Shown here: in pieces, positions 33,502 to 41,737 of the stretch
How the letters are laid out: each line of letters starts with the position of its first letter
How positions within the stretch are numbered: position 1 is the stretch's first letter
NCBI GenBank assembly: GCA_020634895.1
Contig: JACKAV010000010.1
Coordinates: 62,001 to 126,000 of the forward strand
DNA: 64,000 nucleotides
Direction: 5' to 3'
Source: Anaerolineales bacterium
GTDB taxonomy: Bacteria > Chloroflexota > Anaerolineae > Anaerolineales > Villigracilaceae
The notes under the pieces: generated by a model
Told to the model about the DNA's origin: nothing
Seen by the model: the letters and a program-made list of their open reading frames with translations, nothing else
Database searches by the model: none
Made by a program: the position numbers and the translations under genes

Positions 33502-35652
33502 CTATGCCATCAACAGGAAGTACAGCAGTCCGCCGACCACAAAAAGAATGATCAACGAAAGAATAAGATACTGCTGGATGCGTCCCGTTTGAATGGGGCG
33601 AAGATTTTTGCCGAACCACCAGGTCACTTCCGCGGAACCATCGCCGAAGAACTGATTGATGACGGGCAGATCGAAGTAATTGCGGATCGCGCTTCCGACT
33701 CCGCCGGTAGCGGGTCCAAACAAATGGAGGATGCCGTCGATGAAGCCTTTGTCCATCCATTTGGAGACAAAGACCTCCGAGAACCAGATGGCGGGTTTGA
33801 TGAACAGGAAGTTGTAAAGTTCATCAACGTACCATTTATTCATGAGGACGGGGATCTGAAGTTTGTCTTCAGCGGGAGTCTTCACATTGCGGTAGGCGTA
33901 GTAGCCAGCCGTGAGACCGCCCAAGGCGACCACAAGTGAAGTCAACAACGGCACAATATTGAACGGTAACGTCTCAGGGTGTTCCGCGAGCGTGGAACCA
34001 ACGAATTCGTGGAACCAGTTCGGAACGATTCCGCCGAGACCGGGGAAATGCTCGGGAATGCCGACCCAGCCAAAAGTCACAGCAAAGAACGCGAGGACCA
34101 CGAGCGGAAGCGTCATCGTCCACGGAGTCTCATGCGCGTGTTCAGCTTCCTCTGTGCGGGCTTCGCCAAGGAAGGTCAGCGTGATCTGGCGCATGGTGTA
34201 GAACGCGGTAAGGAACGCCGCAACGGCAAGTGTCACAAAAACGATCATGTGACCATTGATGAAGGCGTCCGCGAGGATTTCGTCCTTTGACCAGAAACCA
34301 GCGGTCAGAACAGGGAAACCGGAGAGAGCAAAACCGCCGATAAGGAATGTCCAGAATGTGACGGGCATCTTATTGCGCAAGCCGCCCATATTGAACATAT
34401 CCTGCGGGTCTAAATGGTGATTGCCCGTGTGCAGAACGCCATGCTCCATGCCGTGAATGACAGAACCGGAGCCAAGGAAGAGCAGCGCCTTGAAGAAGGC
34501 GTGTGTCACCAGGTGGAAAACCGCTGCAATATAAGCGTGGATACCAAGCGCAGCGACCATGAAACCCAACTGAGAGATAGTCGAGTAAGCCAGCACGCGT
34601 TTGATATCGTTCTGGGCAACAGCGATGGTTGCGGCAAAAAGCGCCGTGAACGCACCGATGAACGCCACAACGGTCATGGTCTTTTCATCGAGACCGATGA
34701 TCGGGTACATGCGGATGATCGCGTACACGCCCGCGGAAACCATCGTCGCCGCATGGATCATCGCGCTGACCGGTGTCGGACCTTCCATCGCGTCCGGCAG
34801 CCAGACGTGCAGCGGGAACTGCGCGGATTTACCGACCGTACCGATGAAGAGCAGGAGACCGATCAAGCCTGCGGCGGAGAGACCAAACACACCACTCGGA
34901 ACTGTTGCCAAAGCGTGCAACACTGGTTCAGAGAAGATTTCATGGAAGGAGAGTGTACCGCCATTGATTGCCTCTGTTGCGGAGTAGAGATAGGCAATGC
35001 CCAAGAGCATGAACACATCGCCGACGCGGGTGGTCATAAAGGCTTTGATCGCCGCATTGCGCGCGGATTCTTTTCCGTACCAGAAGCCGATCAACAGATA
35101 TGAGCACAATCCCATGATTTCCCAGCCCACGAACATCGTGAGGACGTTATCGGAAACGACGAGGGTGAACATACCGAAGGCGAACAGACCAATGAACGCA
35201 AAGAAGCGCGAGTACATCGGCTCAACAGAGGGAACCGCGTGTCCGTGCTCGGTCGCGCCATGAGGCGGCAGACCAGGGCGGTCATGGTCACCAGCGGGTT
35301 GACCGAAGTTGTGATAACCAACGCTGTAAAGGAAGATCATCAAAACCGTCCACGCGACGAAGAAAAGCACCGTCGCGGAGAGCGGGTCGATCAAAACGCC
35401 GATCTTGAAGAATGTGTCACCCGTTGGCAACCAGTTGATCGACGAAGCAAACGGATGCTCGGCAAAATGTTCCGTGTTCACTGCATTCCAGAACACGATC
35501 ATGGCGCCCAGCCACGAGAGGAATGCTGCGCCCACAGCCACTGTATGACTTAAAGCCTTGCTTTTGTTCGTGAACAACACGATCAACGCGAAGGCAATAA
35601 TCGGTGGCAAGGGGATCAGCCAAACTAAAGTCGTTAGAAATTCATGTGTCAT
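33502..35652 (-). CDS. nuoL: NADH-quinone oxidoreductase subunit L
   Basis: A 716-residue, roughly 16-helix antiporter-like subunit with the long amphipathic lateral helix at its C-terminal end. Key segments are RVGDVFMLLGIAYLY, AQFPLHVWLPDAMEGPTPVSAMIH and KRVLAYSTISQLGFM. A His-rich loop (GDHDRPGLPPHGATEHGHA, about residues 120-140) is an unusual insertion between early helices. The ATG at 35652 with AGGGA upstream is preferred to a GTG five codons earlier that overlaps nuoK. It is the distal proton pump of complex I. Confidence 0.95.
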   Translation of the reverse strand: MTHEFLTTLVWLIPLPPIIAFALIVLFTNKSKALSHTVAVGAAFLSWLGAMIVFWNAVNTEHFAEHPFASSINWLPTGDTFFKIGVLIDPLSATVLFFVAWTVLMIFLYSVGYHNFGQPAGDHDRPGLPPHGATEHGHAVPSVEPMYSRFFAFIGLFAFGMFTLVVSDNVLTMFVGWEIMGLCSYLLIGFWYGKESARNAAIKAFMTTRVGDVFMLLGIAYLYSATEAINGGTLSFHEIFSEPVLHALATVPSGVFGLSAAGLIGLLLFIGTVGKSAQFPLHVWLPDAMEGPTPVSAMIHAATMVSAGVYAIIRMYPIIGLDEKTMTVVAFIGAFTALFAATIAVAQNDIKRVLAYSTISQLGFMVAALGIHAYIAAVFHLVTHAFFKALLFLGSGSVIHGMEHGVLHTGNHHLDPQDMFNMGGLRNKMPVTFWTFLIGGFALSGFPVLTAGFWSKDEILADAFINGHMIVFVTLAVAAFLTAFYTMRQITLTFLGEARTEEAEHAHETPWTMTLPLVVLAFFAVTFGWVGIPEHFPGLGGIVPNWFHEFVGSTLAEHPETLPFNIVPLLTSLVVALGGLTAGYYAYRNVKTPAEDKLQIPVLMNKWYVDELYNFLFIKPAIWFSEVFVSKWMDKGFIDGILHLFGPATGGVGSAIRNYFDLPVINQFFGDGSAEVTWWFGKNLRPIQTGRIQQYLILSLIILFVVGGLLYFLLMA

Positions 35653-35660
35653 ACGCGTCC

Positions 35661-35969
35661 CTACCACTTCAATAGATCGAGTTCATCAGCGATCACCGTA
35701 TTACGGCGGCGATACACAGAAATGACCAAAGCCAGACCTACGGACACTTCAGCGGCAGCAACCGCAAACACGATGACGGCAAAGACCTGACCGGTCATCG
35801 AAAGCACATCGCTGTAGCGCCAGAAGGACACAAGGTTGATATTCACGGCATTGAGCATCAATTCAACGCCAAGCAGGATCGCAACAGCATTGCGTCGGAC
35901 CAGCACACCGAACAAGCCGATCCCGAACAACGCCGCCGCAAGAAGAAGATACCAGGAAAGAGGAACCAT
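35661..35969 (-). CDS. nuoK: NADH-quinone oxidoreductase subunit K
   Basis: A 102-residue three-helix subunit with GVLVRRNAVAILLGVELMLNAVNINLV, which includes the conserved Glu in helix 2. The open frame extends 80 codons upstream but is not coding there; AGGAGG nine bases before 35969 fixes the start. It spans the standard NuoK length. Confidence 0.96.
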   Translation of the reverse strand: MVPLSWYLLLAAALFGIGLFGVLVRRNAVAILLGVELMLNAVNINLVSFWRYSDVLSMTGQVFAVIVFAVAAAEVSVGLALVISVYRRRNTVIADELDLLKW

Positions 35970-35982
35970 CGTTGTACGCCTC

Positions 35983-36492
35983 CTATTTTTTATTGAACGC
36001 GACGTACACCGCGCCCACCAGCGCCGCCAGCAAGAGGACAGACGCCACTTCGAACGGCAGGACGTAAGCATCGGGCGAAACCAGCGCATCGCCCAGCAGA
36101 CTGATCGCATCAAACCCGGACGGGAGGGCTGCCGCTGTTGCCGAGACGCCATTCCAACTCTGAAGCAGGAACGCCAATCCCGCGAATACAAACACGGCAA
36201 CCAACGCACCCAGCCACCAATTCTTATTCATCTGCGGACCGGAGTCGCGCATGTCCTTGCGAGTGAGCATCACCGCAAAGATGAAGAGAATGGCGATGGC
36301 GCCGATATACACGACCACCTGCACTACCGCAATAAAATTCGCGTTCAAAAGTGCATATACCACTGCCACACCGAACAATGTGGAAACCAGCCACAATGCC
36401 GCATGGACAAGATTACGTGTTGTCACCACCATCAACGCGGAGCCGAGGGTGAAGAGAGCAACAATGAGAAAAATGATTTGTTGTGCTGTCAT
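35983..36492 (-). CDS. nuoJ: NADH-quinone oxidoreductase subunit J
   Basis: A 169-residue membrane subunit with five helices. NLVHAALWLVSTLFGVAVVYALL and VVQVVVYIGAIAILFIFAVML are conserved in NuoJ. The start at 36492 (MTAQQ) is chosen over one 11 codons upstream, which overlaps the untranslated spacer. It sits 13 bases before nuoK and works in coupling quinone reduction to pumping. Confidence 0.95.
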   Translation of the reverse strand: MTAQQIIFLIVALFTLGSALMVVTTRNLVHAALWLVSTLFGVAVVYALLNANFIAVVQVVVYIGAIAILFIFAVMLTRKDMRDSGPQMNKNWWLGALVAVFVFAGLAFLLQSWNGVSATAAALPSGFDAISLLGDALVSPDAYVLPFEVASVLLLAALVGAVYVAFNKK

Positions 36493-36525
36493 AGGATTTC
36501 CATTTCCTAACCGCCTCTCCGGCAA

Positions 36526-37719
36526 TTAGTGATGCGCCTCCACAACCGGTTTCGCGCCTTCGAGCTTCTCACGTTCCTGCCGGGTGGCGGAACGCGCGAG
36601 TTCCAACGCGATCCAGCCGGTCACGACATTCGCGAGGAACATGCCGAGGACGTAGAGCCAGGTCGGGGCACCGGCAAGAAGCGCGTTCATCAACGCCGTC
36701 ACCAGTAACAGGACAAAAGCCAGCGGCGTGAGGAACTTCCAGTTAAAGGAAAGCATCTGATCGATACGGATACGCATCATGGTGTATTTGACCCACATGA
36801 TGACCCAGTAGCCGACCATCGCCTTGAGGATCATGATCAAGACCGCAAGGAACGGGCTGACCTGCTCCAAGCCGAAGAAGCGATAGCCGCCAAAAAAGAG
36901 GATCGCCCAGAAACCGCCGAAGGTGAAGGCATGCAGAAGTTCGCCTGCGTAGAACATGCCGAATTTCATGCCGGAATATTCGATGTTGAAGCCGGATACC
37001 AGTTCCGATTCGCCTTCTGCAAGGTCGAAGGGAGCGCGTCCCAGTTCTGCAATGGCGGCGATGAGGAAGATCAACGCACCCAACGGGGAAATAATGAAGA
37101 ACCAGACATTCTGTGATTGAATGATGGCGTTCATATTCATCGAACCGGAGAAGATGGTCGGGATCATCAGCATGGTCAGCATGGGGATTTCAAACGAAAC
37201 CATCACCGCCACCTGACGAAAACCGCCGATCAATGCGAACTTATTGTTCGATGCCCAGCCCGCCATGATGATGGAAAGCGTGCCAATGGCACCGGCTGCG
37301 ATGAGATACAACACGCCCACATTGAGGTCCGTTCCCAAGATGACGGGAGCGAGAGGCACCACCGCCCACAGGATCAAAACGGACATCATCGAAAGGATGG
37401 GAGCCAGGTTGTACACCACTTTGTCCGCATCACCGGGGGTCGTATCTTCCTTGATGATGAGCTTGATGATGTCGGCAAAGGGTTGGATCAACCCAAAGGG
37501 ACCCACACGGTTCGGACCGAGACGGTCCTGGAAGCGAGCCACGACCTTGCGCTCGATCCAGACGAGGAAAATATCCAGCACCATCAACACTGTGATGAGC
37601 AGGAGCACACCGAGGAAGGCAACCAACACATGGGAAAGAACCGAATTCATCCCCCAACCCATGAAGACACCTTCCAGCCAGTCTGCTGCGACTTTTAAGG
37701 GGTCATTCCAAAAACTCAT
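36526..37719 (-). CDS. nuoH: NADH-quinone oxidoreductase subunit H
   Basis: A 397-residue subunit lining the quinone cavity. Visible are VWIERKVVARFQDRLGPNRVGPFGLIQPFADIIKL-type residues near the N-terminus, AELGRAPFDLAEGESELVSGFNIEYSGMKFG-like loop residues, and the helix containing WVKYTMMRIRIDQML. These loops contact NuoB, NuoD and NuoI, none of which is encoded nearby. The gene follows nuoA after a spacer with a partial terminator. Confidence 0.96.
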   Translation of the reverse strand: MSFWNDPLKVAADWLEGVFMGWGMNSVLSHVLVAFLGVLLLITVLMVLDIFLVWIERKVVARFQDRLGPNRVGPFGLIQPFADIIKLIIKEDTTPGDADKVVYNLAPILSMMSVLILWAVVPLAPVILGTDLNVGVLYLIAAGAIGTLSIIMAGWASNNKFALIGGFRQVAVMVSFEIPMLTMLMIPTIFSGSMNMNAIIQSQNVWFFIISPLGALIFLIAAIAELGRAPFDLAEGESELVSGFNIEYSGMKFGMFYAGELLHAFTFGGFWAILFFGGYRFFGLEQVSPFLAVLIMILKAMVGYWVIMWVKYTMMRIRIDQMLSFNWKFLTPLAFVLLLVTALMNALLAGAPTWLYVLGMFLANVVTGWIALELARSATRQEREKLEGAKPVVEAHH

Positions 37720-37743
37720 AAATCACTCCTGTTACACAAAGAA

Positions 37744-37773
37744 AAGGCTGAGAGGAAAAATCCCATCAGCCTT
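37744..37773 (-). terminator. Attenuator-like hairpin between nuoA and nuoH
   Basis: Arms aaggctga (37744-37751) and tcagcctt (37766-37773) lie in the 74-base gap. On the minus strand the stem is followed by TTCTTTG, a weak T-rich tail. It could reduce transcription of nuoH onward. Confidence 0.45.
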
Positions 37774-37793
37774 CTCTCCAATTTATTACAGTT

Positions 37794-38147
37794 TTACGCC
37801 CACTCCAGCATTCCCTTGCGCCAAGTGTACACCAGCCCAACGATCAGAATGGTGACAAAAACGATGCCCTCGAGTACGGCATACAAACCCAGTTGCCCAA
37901 GCTTGACCGCCCACGGGAAGAGGAACACCGCCTCAACGTCGAATACCAGAAAGACCAGCGCAAAGATATAGTACTGCGCCTTGAATTGGATCCACGCCTC
38001 GCCCACAGGTTCGACGCCGCATTCATATGTAGATTCTTTGATCGGATTGGGCTTTTTGGGTCCCAAAATAAAGCCTGCGGCAATCGCACCAATGGGGATG
38101 ATCAGACCCACAACGATAAACAGGGCGACATATATCCACTCATTCAT
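37794..38147 (-). CDS. nuoA: NADH-quinone oxidoreductase subunit A
   Basis: A 117-residue three-helix subunit with the diagnostic loop STYECGVEPVGEAWIQFKAQYY (its Cys marks the open/closed state of complex I) and VFDVEAVFLFPWAV. GGAGAG lies seven bases before the ATG. It is the first gene of the cluster. In most genomes nuoB, C and D follow; here nuoH does. Confidence 0.96.
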   Translation of the reverse strand: MNEWIYVALFIVVGLIIPIGAIAAGFILGPKKPNPIKESTYECGVEPVGEAWIQFKAQYYIFALVFLVFDVEAVFLFPWAVKLGQLGLYAVLEGIVFVTILIVGLVYTWRKGMLEWA

Positions 38148-38191
38148 TTAGTTCTCTCCATTGGGAAATGTAATACAAATTTAACGCGCAC

Positions 38192-38200
38192 ATTGTACCA
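38192..38200 (-). promoter_or_regulatory. Extended -10 promoter of the nuo operon
   Basis: On the minus strand TGGTACAAT (38200-38192) is an extended -10 without a good -35. The start would fall near 38185, leaving a leader of about 37 bases before nuoA. Confidence 0.5.
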
Positions 38201-38253
38201 TGAAGAACAAACGGCTCCCTGTTACTGCTTGTCAATATTTCGGGTGATATTTG

Positions 38254-39048
38254 TCACTTTTTCCGACTAGTGTTGCCTGATTTCCCCTTTTTCTTTTTGG
38301 TTAAACGTGTATATAAAAATTCACCAATTTCTTTTAAAAACGGAAAGCCAACAATCGCTCCCACCGCCGAACCCACCACGCCGGATGTCTTTATAAAGTT
38401 GGACGAGAACCCAAAAAGATCTACAGCCTTGATATCAACAACTTGAGCAGAGATCGGGCTTCGTTCAGTTTCCCCCGTCGAAAGATTCTCAAAATTCAAG
38501 AACAACCAGATCGTCCCGCGATAATTCCCAACATCTTGCGCGCCAATACTCCACGTAAACATTACAGGCTTACCCTGTTTTAACGGCTGAAAAGTGGATC
38601 CCTTTGGCGCTACGTCCAAACCTACTACGTCAAAATACGCCTCGGCAGTGACGTTATGCGTCGCGTACACATTGGGTATCTCTATGGTTTTCCCCACAAC
38701 GACATTGCCATCGATCTCGGCAGTTGGGGTGACATTTCCAAGCGCATCCACCTCCAACGTCAGGCGGATCACATCACTGCCGGAGCCTGCTTTTAAACTG
38801 GATGGATATTCCAGCGTCAGACGGCGATATTCGGGAAGCGCTGGCGCGGGCGGCTCATCCCCGCCGATAACTGGTGTGGCGGATGTAGGCGTTGCCACCG
38901 CTGGAAGCGCTGTGGCGGGAAGTTCCACTACAGCCGTCGTTGATTCTGCGGGTGTGGCTGCCGCGCCGCCGCAAGCGGTCAACATCATCAGAGCTGACAA
39001 CACAGCAAGGGAAAGAAAAAAGCCGCGGGGTGAAAAAAGCTTCCGCAT
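38254..39048 (-). CDS. Lipoprotein with C-terminal membrane segment, function unknown
   Basis: A 264-residue protein beginning MRKLFSPRGFF with a signal ending in LTACGG (Cys about residue 26). A Thr/Ala/Pro linker extends to about residue 60, followed by a beta-rich domain to about residue 205. A hydrophobic Gly/Val segment (VVGSAVGAIVGFPFL) and a strongly basic tail complete it, so the end may insert in the membrane. Its ATG overlaps the stop of the 57-residue gene as TGATG. It is third in a tightly overlapping operon with a nucleotidyltransferase-like gene. No family recognised. Confidence 0.75.
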   Translation of the reverse strand: MRKLFSPRGFFLSLAVLSALMMLTACGGAAATPAESTTAVVELPATALPAVATPTSATPVIGGDEPPAPALPEYRRLTLEYPSSLKAGSGSDVIRLTLEVDALGNVTPTAEIDGNVVVGKTIEIPNVYATHNVTAEAYFDVVGLDVAPKGSTFQPLKQGKPVMFTWSIGAQDVGNYRGTIWLFLNFENLSTGETERSPISAQVVDIKAVDLFGFSSNFIKTSGVVGSAVGAIVGFPFLKEIGEFLYTRLTKKKKGKSGNTSRKK

Positions 39049-39221
39049 CACGCAGCAGGCTCCAGGTCAAAATGAAGCGAGGAGGGCGTCGGCAATTGCA
39101 TCTCGGTCGGAGCGATCATCTGAATGCGCGTCTCACGCGGATTGGGAGAAAATCCCCATATCAAAAGATAAATGGAAACAGCCAGAATGATGACGGCGAG
39201 TACAAGACGAACTTTTTTCAT
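39048..39221 (-). CDS. 57-residue single-helix membrane protein
   Basis: A small gene encoding one N-terminal membrane helix (MKKVRLVLAVIILAVSIYLL) followed by WGFSPNPRETRIQMIAPTEM and a short Pro-rich outside tail. It overlaps both neighbours: ATGA with the upstream nucleotidyltransferase-like gene and TGATG with the downstream lipoprotein gene. Double overlap and the clear helix argue that it is expressed. Its role is unknown; it may anchor or assist the lipoprotein. Confidence 0.65.
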   Translation of the reverse strand: MKKVRLVLAVIILAVSIYLLIWGFSPNPRETRIQMIAPTEMQLPTPSSLHFDLEPAA

Positions 39222-39970
39222 CGCTGAACTTCTTCAACCTCGATATACCATTTGACGCGGGTGCCAACGCGGTCGCGCAATTGCCACGCGACGGGTTTGG
39301 GCATATCCGCAAAGATTTTGCGAATGTCGTTAATGCGTTGACTGACAATCGCGCGATCTTCTGCGTTGAGCGGAATTTCGTTCTTCTCCATCATCTGCTC
39401 GATTTTTTCGAGGCTGAGAGATGTGGTCTTGTATAGTCCCCAATCCTGGCTGCAAAGCTGAGAGATGACATTTATATTGATGGTTTCGCTGTCACCATCA
39501 CCAACGGGATTGTTAAACAAAATTGAAGTTAGATCGAACGCATCCTTACGATTGAGTTCGATGATCTGAGCCTTGGAGAAAAATAACTCGGCAAGCGGAA
39601 TGGTCACAGGGTCGGCGCCGAGGCGTTCTTCGAGCGGAATCTTGTGACACATTTCGAAATTCCCCACGAAGATATCCACCTTCATTTCGGATGGTTCGTG
39701 ATAATAGATCTGACGCTGATCGCCGTTGAGAATATTGAATTGTTTGTGAGGTTCATATCCCACTTCGGGCATGAATGCCTCAAAATCACGGCGCTGCTTG
39801 AGCGGAATGCAAAAATCGAGGTCGGCAAATTCACGCGTAAACAACGGATGCTTCGATTTATTATGAAGCTCCACTGCAATGCCGCCGATGGCGCGCAGAC
39901 GAATTCCCTTCGCATTTGCGGCGTCGATGAGGCGATGCAATTCCTGTACAAGATTTAGATTTGATTCCAT
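39218..39970 (-). CDS. Nucleotidyltransferase-fold protein (AbiEii-like)
   Basis: A 250-residue cytoplasmic protein. RAIGGIAVELH followed by FTREFADLDFCIPLKQRRDFEAFM is the nucleotidyltransferase pattern, with a Gly-Gly then Asp-x-Asp arrangement. The middle part (PLAELFFSKAQIIELNRKDAFDL) matches helices seen in AbiEii-type and related minimal nucleotidyltransferases, which can be toxins or modify RNA. No AbiEi-like antitoxin adjoins it; instead two membrane-linked genes overlap downstream, so it could act in surface processes. Family assignment is moderate, role unknown. Confidence 0.65.
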   Translation of the reverse strand: MESNLNLVQELHRLIDAANAKGIRLRAIGGIAVELHNKSKHPLFTREFADLDFCIPLKQRRDFEAFMPEVGYEPHKQFNILNGDQRQIYYHEPSEMKVDIFVGNFEMCHKIPLEERLGADPVTIPLAELFFSKAQIIELNRKDAFDLTSILFNNPVGDGDSETININVISQLCSQDWGLYKTTSLSLEKIEQMMEKNEIPLNAEDRAIVSQRINDIRKIFADMPKPVAWQLRDRVGTRVKWYIEVEEVQR

Positions 39971-40008
39971 TTAATGAGTTTACCTGATTCCTATTTTATC
40001 CCCTTTGA

Positions 40009-40040
40009 GACCTGACAGGTTCTTTAAGACCTGTCAGGTC
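40009..40040. repeat. Palindrome after amino acid permease gene
   Basis: Perfect 12-base arms gacctgacaggt and acctgtcaggtc with loop tctttaag, lying just beyond the permease stop on the minus strand. No long T run follows, so it is more like an interspersed palindrome that could also act as a 3' stabiliser. Confidence 0.6.
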
Positions 40041-40054
40041 TGCGTTCGTTCTGA

Positions 40055-41677
40055 TTATTCGACAGGGATCTCGGCTGTGACCTTGTCCAGGTCAATGCCC
40101 TTGCTCTTGCGGTAGGCTTTGAAGCCAAAGTAAATGATCGCCGCAAGCACATAATTACCCAGCATGTAATACACCGAACTTGTATTCGAAATACCAATGC
40201 CATACAAACCGTTCGGGTCGATGATCCACTGATACAACAGATAGACGAGGAAGCCGCCAAAAATGACGCCCGCAATTGTGATCATCGGGATTCCCAAAAT
40301 GTTGTACTTCGCAATGGGAGACGATTTATAGAGTTCGGGTTTGGTGTACGGCAGAATGATCGCCGCGATGGTTGTACCGAGGAAGGTCACCGCGATGACG
40401 AGCGTGGAGCACAACGTCAGGGTCTGGAAGCTGGCGATGTTGTAATCGAAAAGATAAGCCACCACAACGGATGGGACGATCATCAGCAGCAATGCGTTGA
40501 CGGGTGTGCCGGTGCGCTCATCCAATTTGGCAACCGATTCAGGAAGCAGGCGGTCGAAAGCAGCAGCAAAGATAACGCGCGTGGAGGAAAGGAAGACCGT
40601 CCCACTCCAGCCGAACCACCAAAGGCTCATCAACGCAACCACAATGAACTGGACGAGTTTGCTCGTGGTCAGGAATGAAGCGAGCAGGGCAGGATAGGGC
40701 CACACAGGCAGCGCCGGGGCTACGTCGGTGTATCCCCACGCATAATTCCACCACGCCGCGCCGGACTGAACGTAGAAGTCCCAGCCGACAGTTTTGCCAA
40801 TGGAATAAAGCAAAAGGATGCCGAGCAAAGTCGTCGCACCGAGCGCCCATCCCATGCCCGCCATGTTGCGTTTGAAATCTGTCGCGCCGCGGACTTCACC
40901 GTAGAGGGTCGCGCCCCAGTTGGGCCACAAATTGAAAAAGACCATATAGGGAATTACGAGAAAGACCACAGCCAGCGACCCACCCGCAAAGGGAGTGATC
41001 GCGCCAGCATCCGTTCCGAGTTGAACCGTCGCGTCATACACACCCGAAGCGCCGAACATGGATAAAGCGTTCGCCTCAAGCCCCGCCTTGAATGATTCGG
41101 GGGAACCGGTCAGAAACAAGCCGATGACGATCAGCAGTCCCAACATACCGCCGTAGAATGAAAACTTTTGAATGCGGGCATAGGTTTTCATTCCAAGCAT
41201 AATGAAGATGCTGACAATGGCAAGGGTAAGGATCGAAGCCGTGAATGCCCCGTTGGATGTACCAGCGAACCACAGCGCGGCATCTTTCATACCAAGCACG
41301 CCCATCAAAGGCACAAGCACAATATGACGGAACATATCGCCATAGAGCGGCACCCACAACCACAGGATGAACCACCAGCCGGTCACTGCAAGAATGAAGC
41401 CGACCGCGCCGCCCAAAATGCGGCTCTGCCAAACATAATCACCACCGGAGCGGGGCATCACAGCAATCAACGCAGCATAAACAACAACCTCAAAGAAAAT
41501 GAAGATCGCGCTAATGATCAAGGCGTTGACCATGCCGCCTTCGAAATAATACATCTGGCTGAAGCTGTACAATCCGAGGGTGATCAGGTTGATGGAAAAC
41601 AACGCGTAAATAAACGCGTCGAAGACGGACCAGGAGCGAACCATCCCGGTCGCCTTACGGACAAACAAGTTACTCAT
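40055..41677 (-). CDS. APC superfamily amino acid permease
   Basis: A 540-residue transporter with about 12 helices. The unwound first helix region appears as DAFIYALFSINLITLG, and AALIAVMPRSGGDYVWQSRILG is the conserved second-helix loop of amino acid-polyamine-cation transporters. AAGGAGAG precedes the ATG at 41677; a frame extension of 15 codons lacks a ribosome site. The substrate is probably an amino acid but is not predictable. A hairpin separates it from the metallophosphoesterase gene upstream. Confidence 0.88.
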   Translation of the reverse strand: MSNLFVRKATGMVRSWSVFDAFIYALFSINLITLGLYSFSQMYYFEGGMVNALIISAIFIFFEVVVYAALIAVMPRSGGDYVWQSRILGGAVGFILAVTGWWFILWLWVPLYGDMFRHIVLVPLMGVLGMKDAALWFAGTSNGAFTASILTLAIVSIFIMLGMKTYARIQKFSFYGGMLGLLIVIGLFLTGSPESFKAGLEANALSMFGASGVYDATVQLGTDAGAITPFAGGSLAVVFLVIPYMVFFNLWPNWGATLYGEVRGATDFKRNMAGMGWALGATTLLGILLLYSIGKTVGWDFYVQSGAAWWNYAWGYTDVAPALPVWPYPALLASFLTTSKLVQFIVVALMSLWWFGWSGTVFLSSTRVIFAAAFDRLLPESVAKLDERTGTPVNALLLMIVPSVVVAYLFDYNIASFQTLTLCSTLVIAVTFLGTTIAAIILPYTKPELYKSSPIAKYNILGIPMITIAGVIFGGFLVYLLYQWIIDPNGLYGIGISNTSSVYYMLGNYVLAAIIYFGFKAYRKSKGIDLDKVTAEIPVE

Positions 41678-41708
41678 AACACTCTCCTTTGTTGGTGTAT
41701 GTTTGATA

Positions 41709-41733
41709 CAAAGGCGCGTCACACGCGCCTTTG
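41709..41733 (-). terminator. Hairpin between phosphoesterase and permease genes
   Basis: Arms caaaggcgcg (41709-41718) and cgcgcctttg (41724-41733) with a five-base loop. The tail on the minus strand (TATCAAAC) is not a T run, so termination is uncertain. Confidence 0.5.
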
Positions 41734-41737
41734 CAAG

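Noticed and set aside
32647..33939. Open frame of 430 codons opposite nuoM and nuoL
   Set aside because: It spans two well-defined nuo genes, is rich in His, Arg and Glu as antisense of membrane proteins tends to be, and has no ribosome site.
39218..39970. AbiE toxin-antitoxin system
   Set aside because: The nucleotidyltransferase-like protein lacks an AbiEi-type partner gene; neighbours are a one-helix protein and a lipoprotein.
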